From positions 101,323 through 165,322 of the forward strand of contig MVGU01001258.1 of assembly GCA_002005505.1 (NCBI GenBank): a stretch of DNA of 64,000 bases, in the 5' to 3' direction. Position 1 is the first letter of the stretch, and every line of letters begins with the position of its first letter. Below the pieces are notes generated by a model that worked only from the letters and a program-made list of their open reading frames with translations, had not been told where the DNA came from and did not search any database. A program made the position numbers and the translations under genes. Shown here in pieces: positions 1 to 10,758 of this stretch. The DNA is from Botryococcus braunii. Taxonomy: Eukaryota > Chlorophyta > Trebouxiophyceae.

Positions 1-1809
1 CCGAGAGGTACCTGTGTTTGGGAGGATGATGTGAGGGTGGCTGGCAGCAAGCTTGAGAGGGCAAGCTGCGAGTCTAAGAGAGAGAAAGAGCAGAGGGAGA
101 GATCTGGATCTTTACCCACAGTCCCCACGTGCAGTGCGGCGACATTCAGCGAAAGAGTAGTGGATGAGAGTGAGGGTAAGAGTAAGCAAGATCAGGGGAA
201 GCACACTGGGGTGCGTTTTGGGAAGATTAGTGTGCCTTCAAGTCTAAAGGAGGCCCAGCAGTCCCCACAGTGGGAATACTGGAAGGCGGCAATGCAGGAG
301 GAGCAAAACTCCTTAGATGCTCATGAGGTGATGGAGTTTGTTCCTAGACCTCGTGGGCACAAAGTCATCCCAGTTCACTGGATTTTCTCAGTGAAAATGG
401 ATGCACACGGCAATGTGCTTAGGTTCAAGGCCAGGCTGGTGGCTCAAGGGTGTAGGCAAATTCCAGGAGTGGATGTGATGGAGGTATTTGCTCCCACCAG
501 CAGTTATGGGTCTAGAAGAGCTTTACTGTCAGTGGCTGCACAGGAGGGTCTTGAAATTCACCAGGTGGATGTCAAGACTGCGTTTTTAAATGGTGAATTA
601 GAGGAGGAGGTCTATGTCACACAACCTCCTGGGTTTGAGAATGGGGATGGGAACACTGTGTGTCGCTTGAAGAAGGCTCTGTATGGCCTGAAGCAAGCTC
701 CAAGGGCATGGCATAAGACCCTTAATGAGAAGCTACATACCATGGGGTATGAGGTGTGCAAGAGTGATGCTGGGGTCTATGTGAAATGTTCTGTGGGGGG
801 AGGGAAATCCTTTGTGCTGATTTATGTTGATGATCTATTGATAGTTTCAAAGGGCATGAGTGAGATTGAGAGAGTGAAAGGATTGTTGAAGAAGGAGTTC
901 ACCATTCATGATTTAGGAGAGGTGAAAGATTTCTTAGGCTGCCAAGTGATGAGAGATAGAGAGAAAGGGTTGATTTCTTTGAGTTGCATCCCAAAGATTG
1001 ATGCCTTAGTTGAGAAATTTGGGATGGATCTGGAGTCTGTGGGGCCTGACACCCCTATGACTAAGGATTTTGTGGCCACACAGCGACCGATGTCCAAGGA
1101 CAACAGTGCCAGCATTGGAGCTGGGAGTCCCTTACCACCAGGGCACAGATATTGTGAGCTGGTTGGGTCACTGTTGTACATTGCAAACACCACAAGGCCT
1201 GATATTTCCCAGGCTGTGGGAGTGCTTTCCAGGTACAGGATTACTCCCACCACTGCTCACTGGAATGAAGCCATCAGAGTGTTGAAGTATCTGATGGCTA
1301 CCAGGGATCTTGTGTTAGTACTTGGAGGGAAGGACACAGAGCTGGAGGGCTTTGTGGATGCAGATTATGGTGGTGATCAGGATCACAGGTTTTCCACTAC
1401 GGGTTACGTAATTCGTGTGTTTGGAGGAGCTGTAGTTTGGGGAAGCAAGAAGCAGTCTGCAGTGGCCACATCCACTGTAGAGGCTGAGTTCATGGCGGCA
1501 AGTGCAGCTGTCAAGGAGGCAAATTGGATGAAGGGATTCCTTGAAGAAATTGGTATTTCTCCTTGGATTGTGAAGATCCACTGTGATAATCAGGGATGCA
1601 TCAATCATCTCAGAAACCCAGTGTTCTCAAAGCATACCAAGCACATTGCAATCAGCTTCCATTTTGCTCGGGAAGCTATTGCATTGGGACAGGTGGATGT
1701 GAAGTACGTTCCATCTGCTAGGAATGTGGCAGATATATTTACCAAGCCGTTGACAAGGCAGGTATTTCAGGGCCATCGTGAGGCTCTAGGACTGGCCAAG
1801 TTTTTGTGA
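1..1809 (+). CDS. Copia A pol, C-terminal part: reverse transcriptase and RNase H
   Basis: This is the end of a copia polyprotein that copies element RNA into DNA in virus-like particles. The frame is open to base 1, so the true start lies upstream. The first ~75 residues are a charged linker rich in Lys, Glu and Arg after integrase. RT follows: HKVIPVHWIF, the catalytic-palm Asp in HQVDVKTAFLNG, LYGLKQAPRAWH, and the YVDD active site near residue 270. RNase H shows FVDADYGGD, TVEAEFMA and CDNQGC, and the protein ends after NVADIFTKPL. All expected catalytic motifs are present and no break is seen. A polypurine tract and LTR follow at once. Copia RT is very secure; whether the whole element is intact is unknown. 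Confidence 0.93.
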   Translation, partial: PRGTCVWEDDVRVAGSKLERASCESKREKEQRERSGSLPTVPTCSAATFSERVVDESEGKSKQDQGKHTGVRFGKISVPSSLKEAQQSPQWEYWKAAMQEEQNSLDAHEVMEFVPRPRGHKVIPVHWIFSVKMDAHGNVLRFKARLVAQGCRQIPGVDVMEVFAPTSSYGSRRALLSVAAQEGLEIHQVDVKTAFLNGELEEEVYVTQPPGFENGDGNTVCRLKKALYGLKQAPRAWHKTLNEKLHTMGYEVCKSDAGVYVKCSVGGGKSFVLIYVDDLLIVSKGMSEIERVKGLLKKEFTIHDLGEVKDFLGCQVMRDREKGLISLSCIPKIDALVEKFGMDLESVGPDTPMTKDFVATQRPMSKDNSASIGAGSPLPPGHRYCELVGSLLYIANTTRPDISQAVGVLSRYRITPTTAHWNEAIRVLKYLMATRDLVLVLGGKDTELEGFVDADYGGDQDHRFSTTGYVIRVFGGAVVWGSKKQSAVATSTVEAEFMAASAAVKEANWMKGFLEEIGISPWIVKIHCDNQGCINHLRNPVFSKHTKHIAISFHFAREAIALGQVDVKYVPSARNVADIFTKPLTRQVFQGHREALGLAKFL

Positions 1810-1827
1810 GGAAAAGTCAAGGGGAAG

Positions 1828-2557
1828 TGTTATAATAGTGAAAGAACAGATTAGTGACTTTCCCTCAGAAGAGTAATAGTGGCCAGGCTTCCCTTAAAGC
1901 AATCAATGTGAACAATCTTAGAGGTAGAGTAATGGATGGCAGAACTCTAGAGTTCTGCCATAATTGATCTGGACTGATTCCATTTTAGAAAGAGAGAGTA
2001 ATGCAATTTGACGCGTTCTTGCAAGAAAGGATATAGGCAGCAGGCATGAAGGGCTCAGCACTTGTTCGGGACTGAAAGAGCACTCCGGGTGCTTATCTCT
2101 GATCAGTTGCCTCAAGTGTCAACACACAGTCGGGCTCTGCTTGCTCTCCTGCACACAGCAAGAGACCCGACCGAGCTTAACACCCTTCGTGCCGGGACAT
2201 ACAGGTGAAGTGCTGCATCTCAGTGTAACTTGCATGGACAATTGATTAGGAAGAGGTCTAGATAAGTGTATTAGAATGTTGCGAATGCTTGACTCATCGA
2301 ACAATGGAAATGCGAACTATCTGTCGATGCTTAGAAGAGGTAGTTTGAATTCCTTGACGTTGAGAGAGAGCAAGAAGCAATGTAATGACTTGTTTGGGAC
2401 TGAAAGAGCACTCCGGGTGCTTATCTCTGATCAGTTGCCTCAAGTGTCAACACACAGTCGGGCTCTGCTTGCTCTCCTGCACACAGCAAGAGACCCGACC
2501 GAGCTTAACACCCTTCGTGCCGGGACATACAGGGAACATTACGCCCAGAATTGTACA
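1828..2557 (+). repeat. 3' LTR of copia A (~730 bp) with an internal duplicated segment
   Basis: The LTR starts with TGTTATAATAG right after the purine-rich tract AAGGGGAAG and probably ends at TTGTACA (2557); the end is placed by analogy with copia C. It carries one 146-bp segment twice, at 2060-2205 and 2388-2533, offset 328 bp. The first copy is followed by GT (CATACAG then GTGAAG) and the second ends in CAG. TGTAA lies at 2381-2385, just before the second copy, and is a likely chlorophyte-type poly(A) signal. Confidence 0.75.
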
Positions 2558-3111
2558 TTAATCATGTTGTGTAGTCACACAACTGTCATGATTTCATGAG
2601 ATGTCAATAAGATACTATGGAAATCTATTTGATTGAGTTGTTAATGAGATGATACTTCATGTGCTGTTGTGTGATATGTAGACAATTGTTTGCAAGAGTA
2701 CGTACTAGGCATGGGCATATGTACGAAAAGTACTACACGCATACGTACGTATACTATGCATCAGGTTAGATAGTGAGCAATTGATAGTCACGGTGTTAAA
2801 GCCGTAGTTGAATATAATGGCCTTTGTAGTGCTTGGTCAACTGCATTTGACACTGACCTTATTTTCTAGACATCACGATAATAGTAGGTCCCAGGGGACC
2901 AGTTGGCAAGTTGCAACTTGCTTATTCCTATGACTCTAGTCAAACTACAGATCACATGGTACTTCTTACTCGTACAAGATCATGGTGATCAGATTCTCTA
3001 GCTGTACATCTTGTTGTCATAAGTTCACAGTGGCTAGTAGCCTGTTTGTGGCTCATAGCTGTTTGTGGCTCAGAGATACCTACGGCTAGTAGAATGGAGA
3101 TTGCCTTCATG
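2558..3111. other. No gene seen
   Basis: AT-rich sequence between the copia A LTR and LTR-like remnant B. No convincing reading frame, RNA gene or repeat was seen apart from short palindromic runs around 2725-2755 (CGTACGTA-type). Confidence 0.5.
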
Positions 3112-3966
3112 TGTTCGATTCAGTACTTAAGAAATCTTATCAAGCAATCTCTTGATAAGAGTGGTCCTTGTCTGTGGCAATTAATCTTTCTTGATCACAT
3201 CATTATTGTGAAGGGAAACTAGATTTCCTTTGCTGTAGACTGATCTCAATCAATTGAGTAGGATAATTGGTCTAGAATGGAACGTTAATCCAACTTGGAC
3301 TTGAACGCGTAGATTAGATTGGTCAGCAGAGTCTGGTTTAAGGCTTCGTGGTCGGGGCAGCGGGTCAGACATTCAATGGAGTTATATCTCCAAGCAAGCT
3401 TGCTAATAAAGCAAGCTTGCTATGTCTCACCTGCAAATCCTCTTGTTCGGCATGCTTGCTTAACTGCGTTAATTGCTATAATAGCTTTCCACATGCCATT
3501 TAAACCGGTAAGCCCCGACTAATGAGAAGCGTGTATCACTTAGTCATTAATGATTCGTTAGCACCCAAAGCATTGACAAGAAGTGCTGGGACAGGTGATT
3601 GTGTGTATGTCGAATGACATCCTTCGTCTGTGAATAGTAAGAACATCGGGTTTGGGTTGCAGGTAAGAGTAGTCGGTTGTCGTACTTTTAGTTCTTAAAC
3701 GTGAATGCCTAGATTCACTTACTTGTAACAGACATTCAATGGAGTTATATCTCCAAGCAAGCTTGCTAATAAAGCAAGCTTGCTATGTCTCACCTGCAAA
3801 TCCTCTTGTTCGGCATGCTTGCTTAACTGCGTTAATTGCTATAATAGCTTTCCACATGCCATTTAAACCGGTGATTGCGTGTATGTCGAATGACATCCTT
3901 CGTCTGTGAATAGTAAGAACATCGGCTTTGGGTTGCAGAACCCACAGGAACAACCTCCGAAGTACA
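3112..3966 (+). repeat. LTR-like remnant B with two copies of an internal segment
   Basis: A segment is present twice, at 3370-3662 and 3733-3938. Copy 1 ends TTGCAG followed by GTAAGAG; copy 2 ends TTGCAG. TGTAA is at 3724-3728, five bases before copy 2. This is the layout of the copia LTRs here, so the region is probably a diverged copia LTR. The proposed limits (TGTTCG at 3112, AGTACA ending 3966) are guesses by analogy. No coding region is attached. Copy 1 carries 87 bp that copy 2 lacks. Confidence 0.4.
3508..3594 (+). other. 87-bp GT-AG insert present in only one repeat copy (intron-like)
   Basis: Comparing 3370-3662 with 3733-3938 shows that copy 1 has exactly these 87 bases extra. 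They begin GTAAGCCCC, contain GACTAAT near the start, and end GGGACAG. The flanks AAACCG and GTGATTG are joined directly in copy 2. A three-base GGT repeat at both edges means a microhomology deletion would give the same product. Confidence 0.45.
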
Positions 3967-4458
3967 TAGAAAGGGGCGTTGTTTCTGGTACAACCCCACC
4001 GAAAACCACCAACCAATCATTGGCACCGTCAAACTAAAGAAGGAGAACCCATGCCACTCTGCAGACAATGTAACAGTGTGAAGCCACGGGAAAAAAAGGG
4101 GGGGGGGAATGAAAAAAAAAACAACACACTCCCGCCGGGCAGTCACGTAAGCAAGGGCTTCTGGGATCCCTCCCGGTTTAAGGACTGCAGTGAGCTTAGT
4201 GGTAAATCATGTGTTCTCCCCATCCTAAGGAACAATTTCCTAAAATAACATTAGGAACTCCTAACCCTCCTTACTCCTTGGCTCTACAGAGGAAGGGGGA
4301 GGAATGCTCGGAGAGCTTGAAGAGAGGACCCATTTTCCTTCACGTAGGGACCCCTACTGGGGACTTGCCATCCTACCCTGCCTAAGTGTGAGAATTTGCA
4401 TACAAGGGACACCGTCCCACAATGCTCAATTGATAGGCCTGAAGTGCATGGAGGTATC
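3967..4458. other. No gene seen; purine homopolymer runs
   Basis: Non-coding remnant between LTR-like B and the copia C 3' LTR. It holds A, G and A runs at 4089-4123 that resemble a degenerate polypurine tract. The last five bases, GTATC at 4454-4458, differ by one base from GTGTC at 17477-17481 and may be one half of the copia C target duplication. Confidence 0.45.
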
Positions 4459-5152
4459 TGTAAAAGGTTATGGGCAACCGGCTTTCCTTGTACAAAGCAG
4501 ACAGGTCGTCAATAGACGAAGTTACTCCAGCTACAGTCCGTACGATTGTCTGCTGAGTGTCACACACAACTGTTGGACAAGACTAGCATCTGGTAATGCC
4601 CAGCATCTTTCACAACCAGTTCCGTTACATCATTATCTTGTACACAAGCACCGATCAAGCAATCACTAGATAAGGCTCTAGACGGCTACGTTCAAGTACA
4701 TGCCTATACTCCCTGAAGTCACTGTCCCTTGTCTGTTTGAGTGACTACAGGGTACACTAAGCTTGTTCACTCTCACAATAGCAACAATGATACAACACAC
4801 ACTGCCGCACCGTACCTGTACAAAGCAGACAGGTCGTCAATAGACGAAGTTACTCCAGCTACAGTCCGTACGACTGTCTGCTGAGTGTCACACACAACTG
4901 TTGGACAAGACTAGCATCTGGTAATGCCGAGCATCTTTCACAACCAGTTGGTATTCACTCCGGTGGGGCAGCCTTAAGAGTTCATCCGACAAACGTGTGA
5001 TCTAGATAGGATTGTACCTTATGTTCGAAAACGTCCAGAATCTGCCGTGTCTCAAGGTACCTTATGTTCTCAATGGACCCATATCCTAATAGTGCACACA
5101 TGAAGATCACTTAAAGCACAAGGCATTCAATAATAATGTTCAGAACTCAACA
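4459..5152 (-). repeat. 3' LTR of copia C copy 1 (694 bp)
   Basis: On the minus strand it runs TGTTGAGTTC (ending at 5152) to CCTTTTACA (starting at 4459). It has the same length as both LTRs of copia C copy 3. The internal segment occurs twice with a 328-bp offset, and TGTAA (minus strand) is at 4625-4629. The CAG closing the second copy has mutated to CAA near 4488. A polypurine tract, AAGGGGAAG on the minus strand, borders it. Confidence 0.9.
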
Positions 5153-5172
5153 CTTCCCCTTGCCTGCATGCT

Positions 5173-6525
5173 TTATGTGTATCTTCTCAAACCTAGTGAA
5201 TCACGATGACCAACAAACACGGGCTTGGCAAGTGGCTTGGTCATAATGTCAGCCACATTGCGAGCAGATTCCACATAGAGGATATCTACCTGCCCAAGTG
5301 CCATAGCTTCCCTAGCGTAGTGGAAGCTTACTGCAACGTGCTTTGTGAATTTGGAATACAGGGGGTTCCGTAAATTAGAAATGCATCCTTGGTTGTCACA
5401 GAAAATTTTGACCCTCCAAGGTGCAGCCCCTATCTCTTCCAAGAAGCCCCTTAGCCAGTTGGCTTCCTTCACAATATGGCCAGCTGCCATAAACCCAGCT
5501 TGCACAGTTGAGGTAGCAACTGAGCTCTGCTTCTTGCTTCCCCAAACCACGGCACTACCATAGACTGATAGAACATAGCCAGTGGTGGAATACCTGTGGT
5601 CCAGGTCCCCAGCATAGTCGGCATCAACATAGCCTTCTAGCTCAGGGCCCTTTCCACCCAGAGTAAGAGCTAACTCTCTGGTATCTCTCAAGTACTTCAG
5701 CACTCGAATGGCCTCATTCTAGTGTGAGGTAGTGGGTGTCATTCTATACCTTGACAACACTCCAACAGCCTGAGAAATGTCAGGCCGGGTCGTATTGGCA
5801 ATGTACAGCAACGAACCAATTAACTCGCAGTATCGATGACCAGGTGGCAGAGGGGTACCAGCCCCATGTGACATACCATCTGAGGACTCGGGTCTGCTGC
5901 TAGCCACGAAGTCCTTAGACATGGGGGTATCAACCACACGCCCATCATCAGCAACGCCAAACTTCTCCACAAGAGCATCAATCTTGGGAGTGCAACTCAT
6001 GGAAATAGTGCCCTGAACCCTATTGCGTAGGACCTAACACCCCAGGAAATCATTCACCTCTCCCAAATCATGGATGGAGAAGTCCTTCTTCAATAACTCT
6101 TTCCCCCACTCAATCTCTGCAACCACTCTGGCAACTATGAGAAGATCATCGACATAAACAAGAATGAACGACAGATTACCATCAGGGGCCCTCCTGATGT
6201 ATACCCCAGCGTCGCTCTTGCACACACTATACCCCATCACGCTCAATTTGTCGCTCAAGGTCTTGCGCCAAGCCCGTGGGGCTTGTTTAAGACCGTAGAG
6301 TGCCTTCCTGAGCTTGCACACAACTCTCGTGTTGCCATTCTCAAATCCTGGTGGTTGGGTCACATAGACCTCTTCCTCCAACTCCCCATTGAGAAAAGCT
6401 GTCTTGATATCCACTTGGTGGATCTCAAGATTTTGTGTGGCAGCCACTGCCAGCACAGCTCTCCTAGCACCATAGCTGCTGGTAGGTGCAAAAACCTCAC
6501 CAACATCTATACCAGGAATCTGTCT
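5173..6525 (-). pseudogene. Copia C copy 1 RT (C-terminal part) and RNase H
   Basis: This is the part of RT left of the gypsy-1 insertion, continuing the frame broken at 12858. It shows IDVGEVFAPTSSYG, HQVDIKTAFLNG, LYGLKQAPRAW, the YVDD motif, then RNase H with YVDADYAGD, CDNQGC and NVADIMTKPL. Two nonsense changes break it. A Gln codon is TAG near 6034 (CAG in copy 3). A Trp codon in HWNEAIRVL is TAG near 5716 (TGG in copy 3). Both are transitions at CAG/CTG sites. Separated from its N-terminal half by 6.3 kb of gypsy DNA, it cannot make a working enzyme. The ORF ends at the conserved LGLRRYT, 20 bp before the LTR. Confidence 0.92.
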
Positions 6526-6530
6526 GCAAC

Positions 6531-6827
6531 TGTAACAGGAATAGTCGCGTGTTATAGGAAAATGACCGGACCACGAGGATTTGGACCTCCATAAAGGTCC
6601 CTTCGTGAGTTATGGTCCTCCACGCCAAGAAGTAGCTGCTTCACGCGCCAAGGGAGTGACCCCTTACTTGACAAGGCGCATTGGCGATGGAGACAGGGAC
6701 ACTTAGAACAGGATAGAATAAGGCTTTGGCAGAGGAAGGACCGGGCCGGACTGGACGGGTACTGAGGTGGAGCCCAAACAAGTTGTAACCATTGTTCCCG
6801 CATCCTTTGGCCGTTTCTACTGTATCA
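6531..6827 (+). repeat. 5' LTR of gypsy-1 (297 bp)
   Basis: Starts TGTAACAGGAATAG and ends CTACTGTATCA, directly after the target duplication GCAAC. TGTAA at 6784-6788, about 40 bp before the LTR end, is a plausible chlorophyte poly(A) signal. Confidence 0.92.
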
Positions 6828-6828
6828 C

Positions 6829-6841
6829 TGGTATCGGCGAG
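6829..6841 (+). other. Primer-binding site of gypsy-1
   Basis: TGGTATCGGCGAG lies one base after the 5' LTR. It starts with TGG, complementary to a tRNA CCA end. The same 13 bases follow the 5' LTRs of the TRIM and of gypsy-3. The implied tRNA would have an A1-U72 pair, typical of eukaryotic initiator tRNA-Met. Confidence 0.75.
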
Positions 6842-7043
6842 AGGGGCCAAATTTTGAGCTCCTCTCGTTGAAAAAATTTCCCAAAGAAGTTTTTCAGAGA
6901 ATTCTATAGATTCGGATTGGGTTAGTTGTGGTGTGTGTGGCGCTTTTAGGGGCCTACGACTCGGGTCACCGAGTTTAGGGCCCCCACCCGGACTTTCTCG
7001 ATTTCCTGTGTCACCGAGCCTCGCCAGCACTGACAGCTCAGAA

Positions 7044-8374
7044 ATGGCTAGACGACAAGTTGAAGAGCTGCAGGCTGCTTTGGCCGAGGCCGAGGGGCGT
7101 GAAGCGGCAATGGCTGCCGAACTGGCTGAGTTACGACAACAGGCAGAAAACGCTGAAGTCGCGGCTCAAAACCCCGCGAACCCACAGGCAAGAATCCCGA
7201 CAGTTCGAACGCATTTACCGGAAAAATTCGAGGGACGCATGGACGATCTCGAACAATTCCTAGACGATGTGAGGTCATATTGTGAACTCCCGGTGTGCCC
7301 GCGAACCTCAGGGTTGATTACGCAGTGCGCTGTTTAGGAAAGAGCGTGAAAAAGGTGTGGTTAACCAAAAAAGCAGCTTACTTGAGGCAAAATCCAGGTG
7401 CTGTCGTGGATTTAGCTCTCTTTGGGGATCTGTTGTCTTCTGTCTATGATAACACTGATAAGGTTGCAAAGGCAAGGGATAAACTTGATTCCGTATATCA
7501 GGGCAACGAATCAGTTGAGAAGTATGTTGAGCGCTTTACAACCTTGCTAGCAGAGGTAGAAGTCAGTGGGGACCTATCCATGGGGGAGAAAATCCATAGG
7601 TTTCGTAAAGGCCTACGTGAGGATTTAAAGACATATTCAGCAATTAACCCTACAACAGGCAAAGGTTTTGATGATTTGGATGCCTTGATAAGTTTACTCA
7701 CACGGTACGATGCCGCGGTGGGCGGGCCCTTACAGGCAAAGACACTGAGAACCGGCCCCGGGGGCCCTAACTCAAGCATTGCAACCGCCACCGTTGGCCC
7801 AGCACCGCACGTTGCTGGCGTCGGACAGGACTGGACAATCCCCTACTACAGTCATGAATTTGGGATGATGGCAGCTGCACCGATGGTGGCAGCGCCAATC
7901 CAGATGGCCCATGGTTACCCTGCGCCGCTCGCCACGGTCGCCGCGATCCAAGGCGCGACTCCTTATCCCCGCAGGGATGGTTTACCTCCCGAGTATCGGA
8001 GGGACACTAGAGTTGCCTTTCCCCTCAACAGAAGCTGTTACGCGTGCAATACCCCTGGCCATGAATCTTGGTTTTGCCCACTCAAAAAACTTAGAGAGGA
8101 CCCTAACGCCTATCTTAATCAACAACAGTGGGACATCTTGCAACACATTGTGAAGGCCAGACAGGAGGTAAACCAGCCTGCTCCACCAATTCCAGGTCTG
8201 GCTGGTGATTTGCTGCGGCGACGGGTAGGAGGGGGCCACAACAACTTTAGGTCCCTTGGTGTGGGAGCAGCCCCTATGCAAGGGTGGACAGCACAGGGTG
8301 GGGCAGGACGGGGGAGGAGAATCAGAGGACGGGGCCGTGGACGGGGCCGGGCAAGGGGACGCGGTAGGCCATGA
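7044..8374 (+). pseudogene. Gypsy-1 gag (capsid/nucleocapsid), one frameshift
   Basis: Structural protein that packages element RNA. The chosen ATG (MARRQVEELQAAL) opens an amphipathic, Glu/Ala-rich stretch predicted to be coiled coil over ~45 residues. The capsid region follows, with the retrotransposon-gag signature around VYQGNESVEKYVERF. Near the C-terminus is a CCHC knuckle, CYACNTPGHESWFC (C-x2-C-x4-H-x4-C), then an Arg/Gly tail (RGRGRGRGRARGRGRP). The frame is broken near 7290, probably by loss of a base after YCEL, so an earlier ORF ends at 7337 and the main one restarts. The stop TGA overlaps the pol ATG in the tetranucleotide ATGA at 8371-8374. Confidence 0.88.
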
Positions 8375-10758
8375 GTGGAGTTAGAGAAGGAAACCTCCAC
8401 ACTTTTGTTCCTTGGGAATCTTTTCATTCTTCTATCGAGCAACGTTGTTCTGAGTTTTTGCATTGTTCTTTTTCTAGAGGCCCCTTTGACAATACCCTAC
8501 CCGATGGAACGTCTAAACCGAAATTTGTTGCAGTACCTATAGGTGAAGCTGAGGACACCTTATCCACTTTCGCTCGTGAGCAACAAGCAAATAAACATTT
8601 AAGTGCTTGTTTTCTAATGGGTAGTAAAGTGGCGAAATCCAAGGCAGTGTACCCATGGCTAAAAGGCATGAGAGTTATCCTGCAAGGTACCAAGGGACCT
8701 GATGTCCCCTACTCCTATGTAGTTTACCATGCCGGACCCAAATTTAGCGTATCTTTTGCTCAAGCTTTTTCAAATAGGCATTTAGCAATGCTTTTTCATG
8801 TTAACTGTACTGGTGTGAAGGGCGTCGCTTTAGTCGATACCGGGGCGACGCACTCGTTCGTCAGACATGACTTCCTAGCTACTCTCGGAGTGAGGCTGTC
8901 AAAGAAGTGTGTGGATGTCCAGCTTGCAGATGGGCAGACCATGCGCTCGGCGGGGACAGCTAAGCTCAGGGTGCACTTATCTCAAACATATGTGGAACAG
9001 AGGGATTTCATTGTCTGCGAAACTCTGTTGGATGGGGTGGACTTAATCCTTGGTGAGGATTTTCTGAAAGAAAGAAAAGCGTTAATTGACTACAATCATG
9101 GCGCAGTTCATCTTAAACCGCCTCATTCCTCACACTACATTACACTCCTCAACCCGCTGCCCCCTAGTGAAAGAGGTACCTTACCGGCGCAAAAAGTGAA
9201 TGTTATAAGTGAGGGTCAAGCTAGGCGGGCTATGCGAAAGGGTTGTCCAGGGTTTTGGGGGGTTGTGCGAGAGGCAAGGAGTGGACAGGACTCAGTTTGT
9301 GCAACACACTATCTCCATAGGGTTGCAGTGGCAACTACAGAGGGGGATAATCCTTGGGACGAAGACAGCGGAGCCACCGGCCTGAATTTAAACGAAAACT
9401 CCCGGCGTGTCATTGAGGGTATGACTGACAAGCCACAAGACTTGAAGCAATTGTTGTTAGAGTTTTTGGATGTTTTTCCAGAGAAATTGCCAGATTTACC
9501 TCCAGACAGGGGCATCTTGCACACTATACCTATGACACCCGGCCATACGCCGCCCTGTCGCCCCACTTATAGGTTGGCTGAACCAGAAGTGGCAGAGTGT
9601 CGGAGGCAGGTTGAGGAATTACTAGCACAGGGTTTCATCAGGCCGAGTGCATCACCCTATGGTAGCCCCATATTGTTTGTGAGAAAGAAAGACGGAACAT
9701 TCCGAATGGTTATAGATTACAGGGCAGTTAATAACTTAACAAGGAAGGACAAATATCCGTTGCCACGGATAGACGATCTTCTGGACAAGCTGCAGGGTTC
9801 AAAGTTCTTTACCTCTTTTGATCTCTTGTCAGGTTACCATCAAGTGCGATTACATGAATCTGATGTTCCCAAAACCGCTTTTAGAACACCCTTAGGTTCA
9901 TTTGAATTTTTGGTGCTTCCTTTTGGTCTCACGAATGCTCCCTCCACGTTTCAGAGACTGATGAACAGTGTGTTTCATGATTTTATTCGAGAGGGTTTTG
10001 TTGTGGTTTACCTAGATGATTTGTTGGTATACAGCAAGTCCAGGGAACAGCACTTAGAGCACTTAACTCGCATCCTTACTCGGCTGAGAGAGGAAAAACT
10101 TTATGCAAAATTATCCAAGTGTGAGTTTTTTGCTGACGAGTTGTGGTATTTGGGACATGTCGTGGGGCGCGACGGCATCAAAGTTGACCCTGCCAAAGTT
10201 CGGACTATTGTGGACTGGCCAACACCCACGGGGAGCACGCACGTACGACAATTCTTGGGACTAGCCAACTACTTCCGCAAGTTCGTCCCGGGTTACAGTA
10301 CGCTTGCGGCCCCCTTAACCCGGCTCACTGGCAAAGTTCCTTGGACGTGGGGAGAAGCTGAAGAGCACGCGTTTCAAAGTTTAAAAGAAACTTTGTCCAA
10401 TGCTCCTGTACTAGCACTCCCAGACAGTTGCAAGCCTTTCAAAGTGATCTCAGATGCCAGTGACTATGGGGTGGGTGCAGTACTATTGCAAGAAGGTAGA
10501 CCTGTAGCATACTTCAGTAAAAAGCTTAGTAATGCCGAACGCAATTATTCCACAACTGAGAAAGAGCTTGCATGTGTGTTGTATGCCCTCAAGGAGTGGA
10601 GGTGTTACTTATTAGGGCAAACTTTCACAGTTGTTACGGACCATCGCGCGAATAGTTTTTTTGCAAACCCAAACCCTACTCTCACCCAGACGGGCGCGCT
10701 GGGCGGAGTTTCTACAGTTATTCGACATCCAATGGGAATATGCACCGGGATCCACTAA
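8371..10758 (+). pseudogene. Gypsy-1 pol, first part: protease, RT, RNase H
   Basis: Starts at an ATG that overlaps the gag stop. Aspartic protease has its active site in VDTGATHSFV near residue 155. RT runs from about residue 390 to 640, with [34 protein letters not shown] and the YLDD site in VVYLDDLLVYS near residue 545. RNase H begins about residue 690 with ISDASDYGVGAVLL, then TTEKELACVLYALKEWRCYL and VVTDH. The frame is lost near 10680 (a shift of +1 or -2), just after VVTDHRANSFF, so the last ~25 residues of this ORF are out of frame and integrase lies in another frame. All catalytic Asp motifs up to there are kept. Confidence 0.92.

Larger units (their letters stand above)
1..2557 (+). 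mobile_element. Copia element A, 3' part (truncated by window start)
   Basis: Ty1/copia-type LTR retrotransposon, of which the window holds only the 3' end: reverse transcriptase, RNase H, a short spacer with polypurine tract, and the 3' LTR. The coding part has no stop codon or frameshift, which makes it the best preserved copia pol here. Its protein is clearly related to copia C, but its LTR is almost unrelated in sequence while sharing the same internal layout. The 5' LTR, gag, protease and integrase lie outside the window, so target-site duplications cannot be tested. Confidence 0.9.

Noticed and set aside
3979..4248. 89-residue ORF after LTR-like remnant B
   Set aside because: Low-complexity Lys/Gly runs come from the A and G homopolymers; no homology recognised.
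4382..4567. ORF MCDTQQT... recurring in several places (also 17034-17219 and 43414-43599)
   Set aside because: It is an open frame over the duplicated LTR segment; it recurs because the LTR does.
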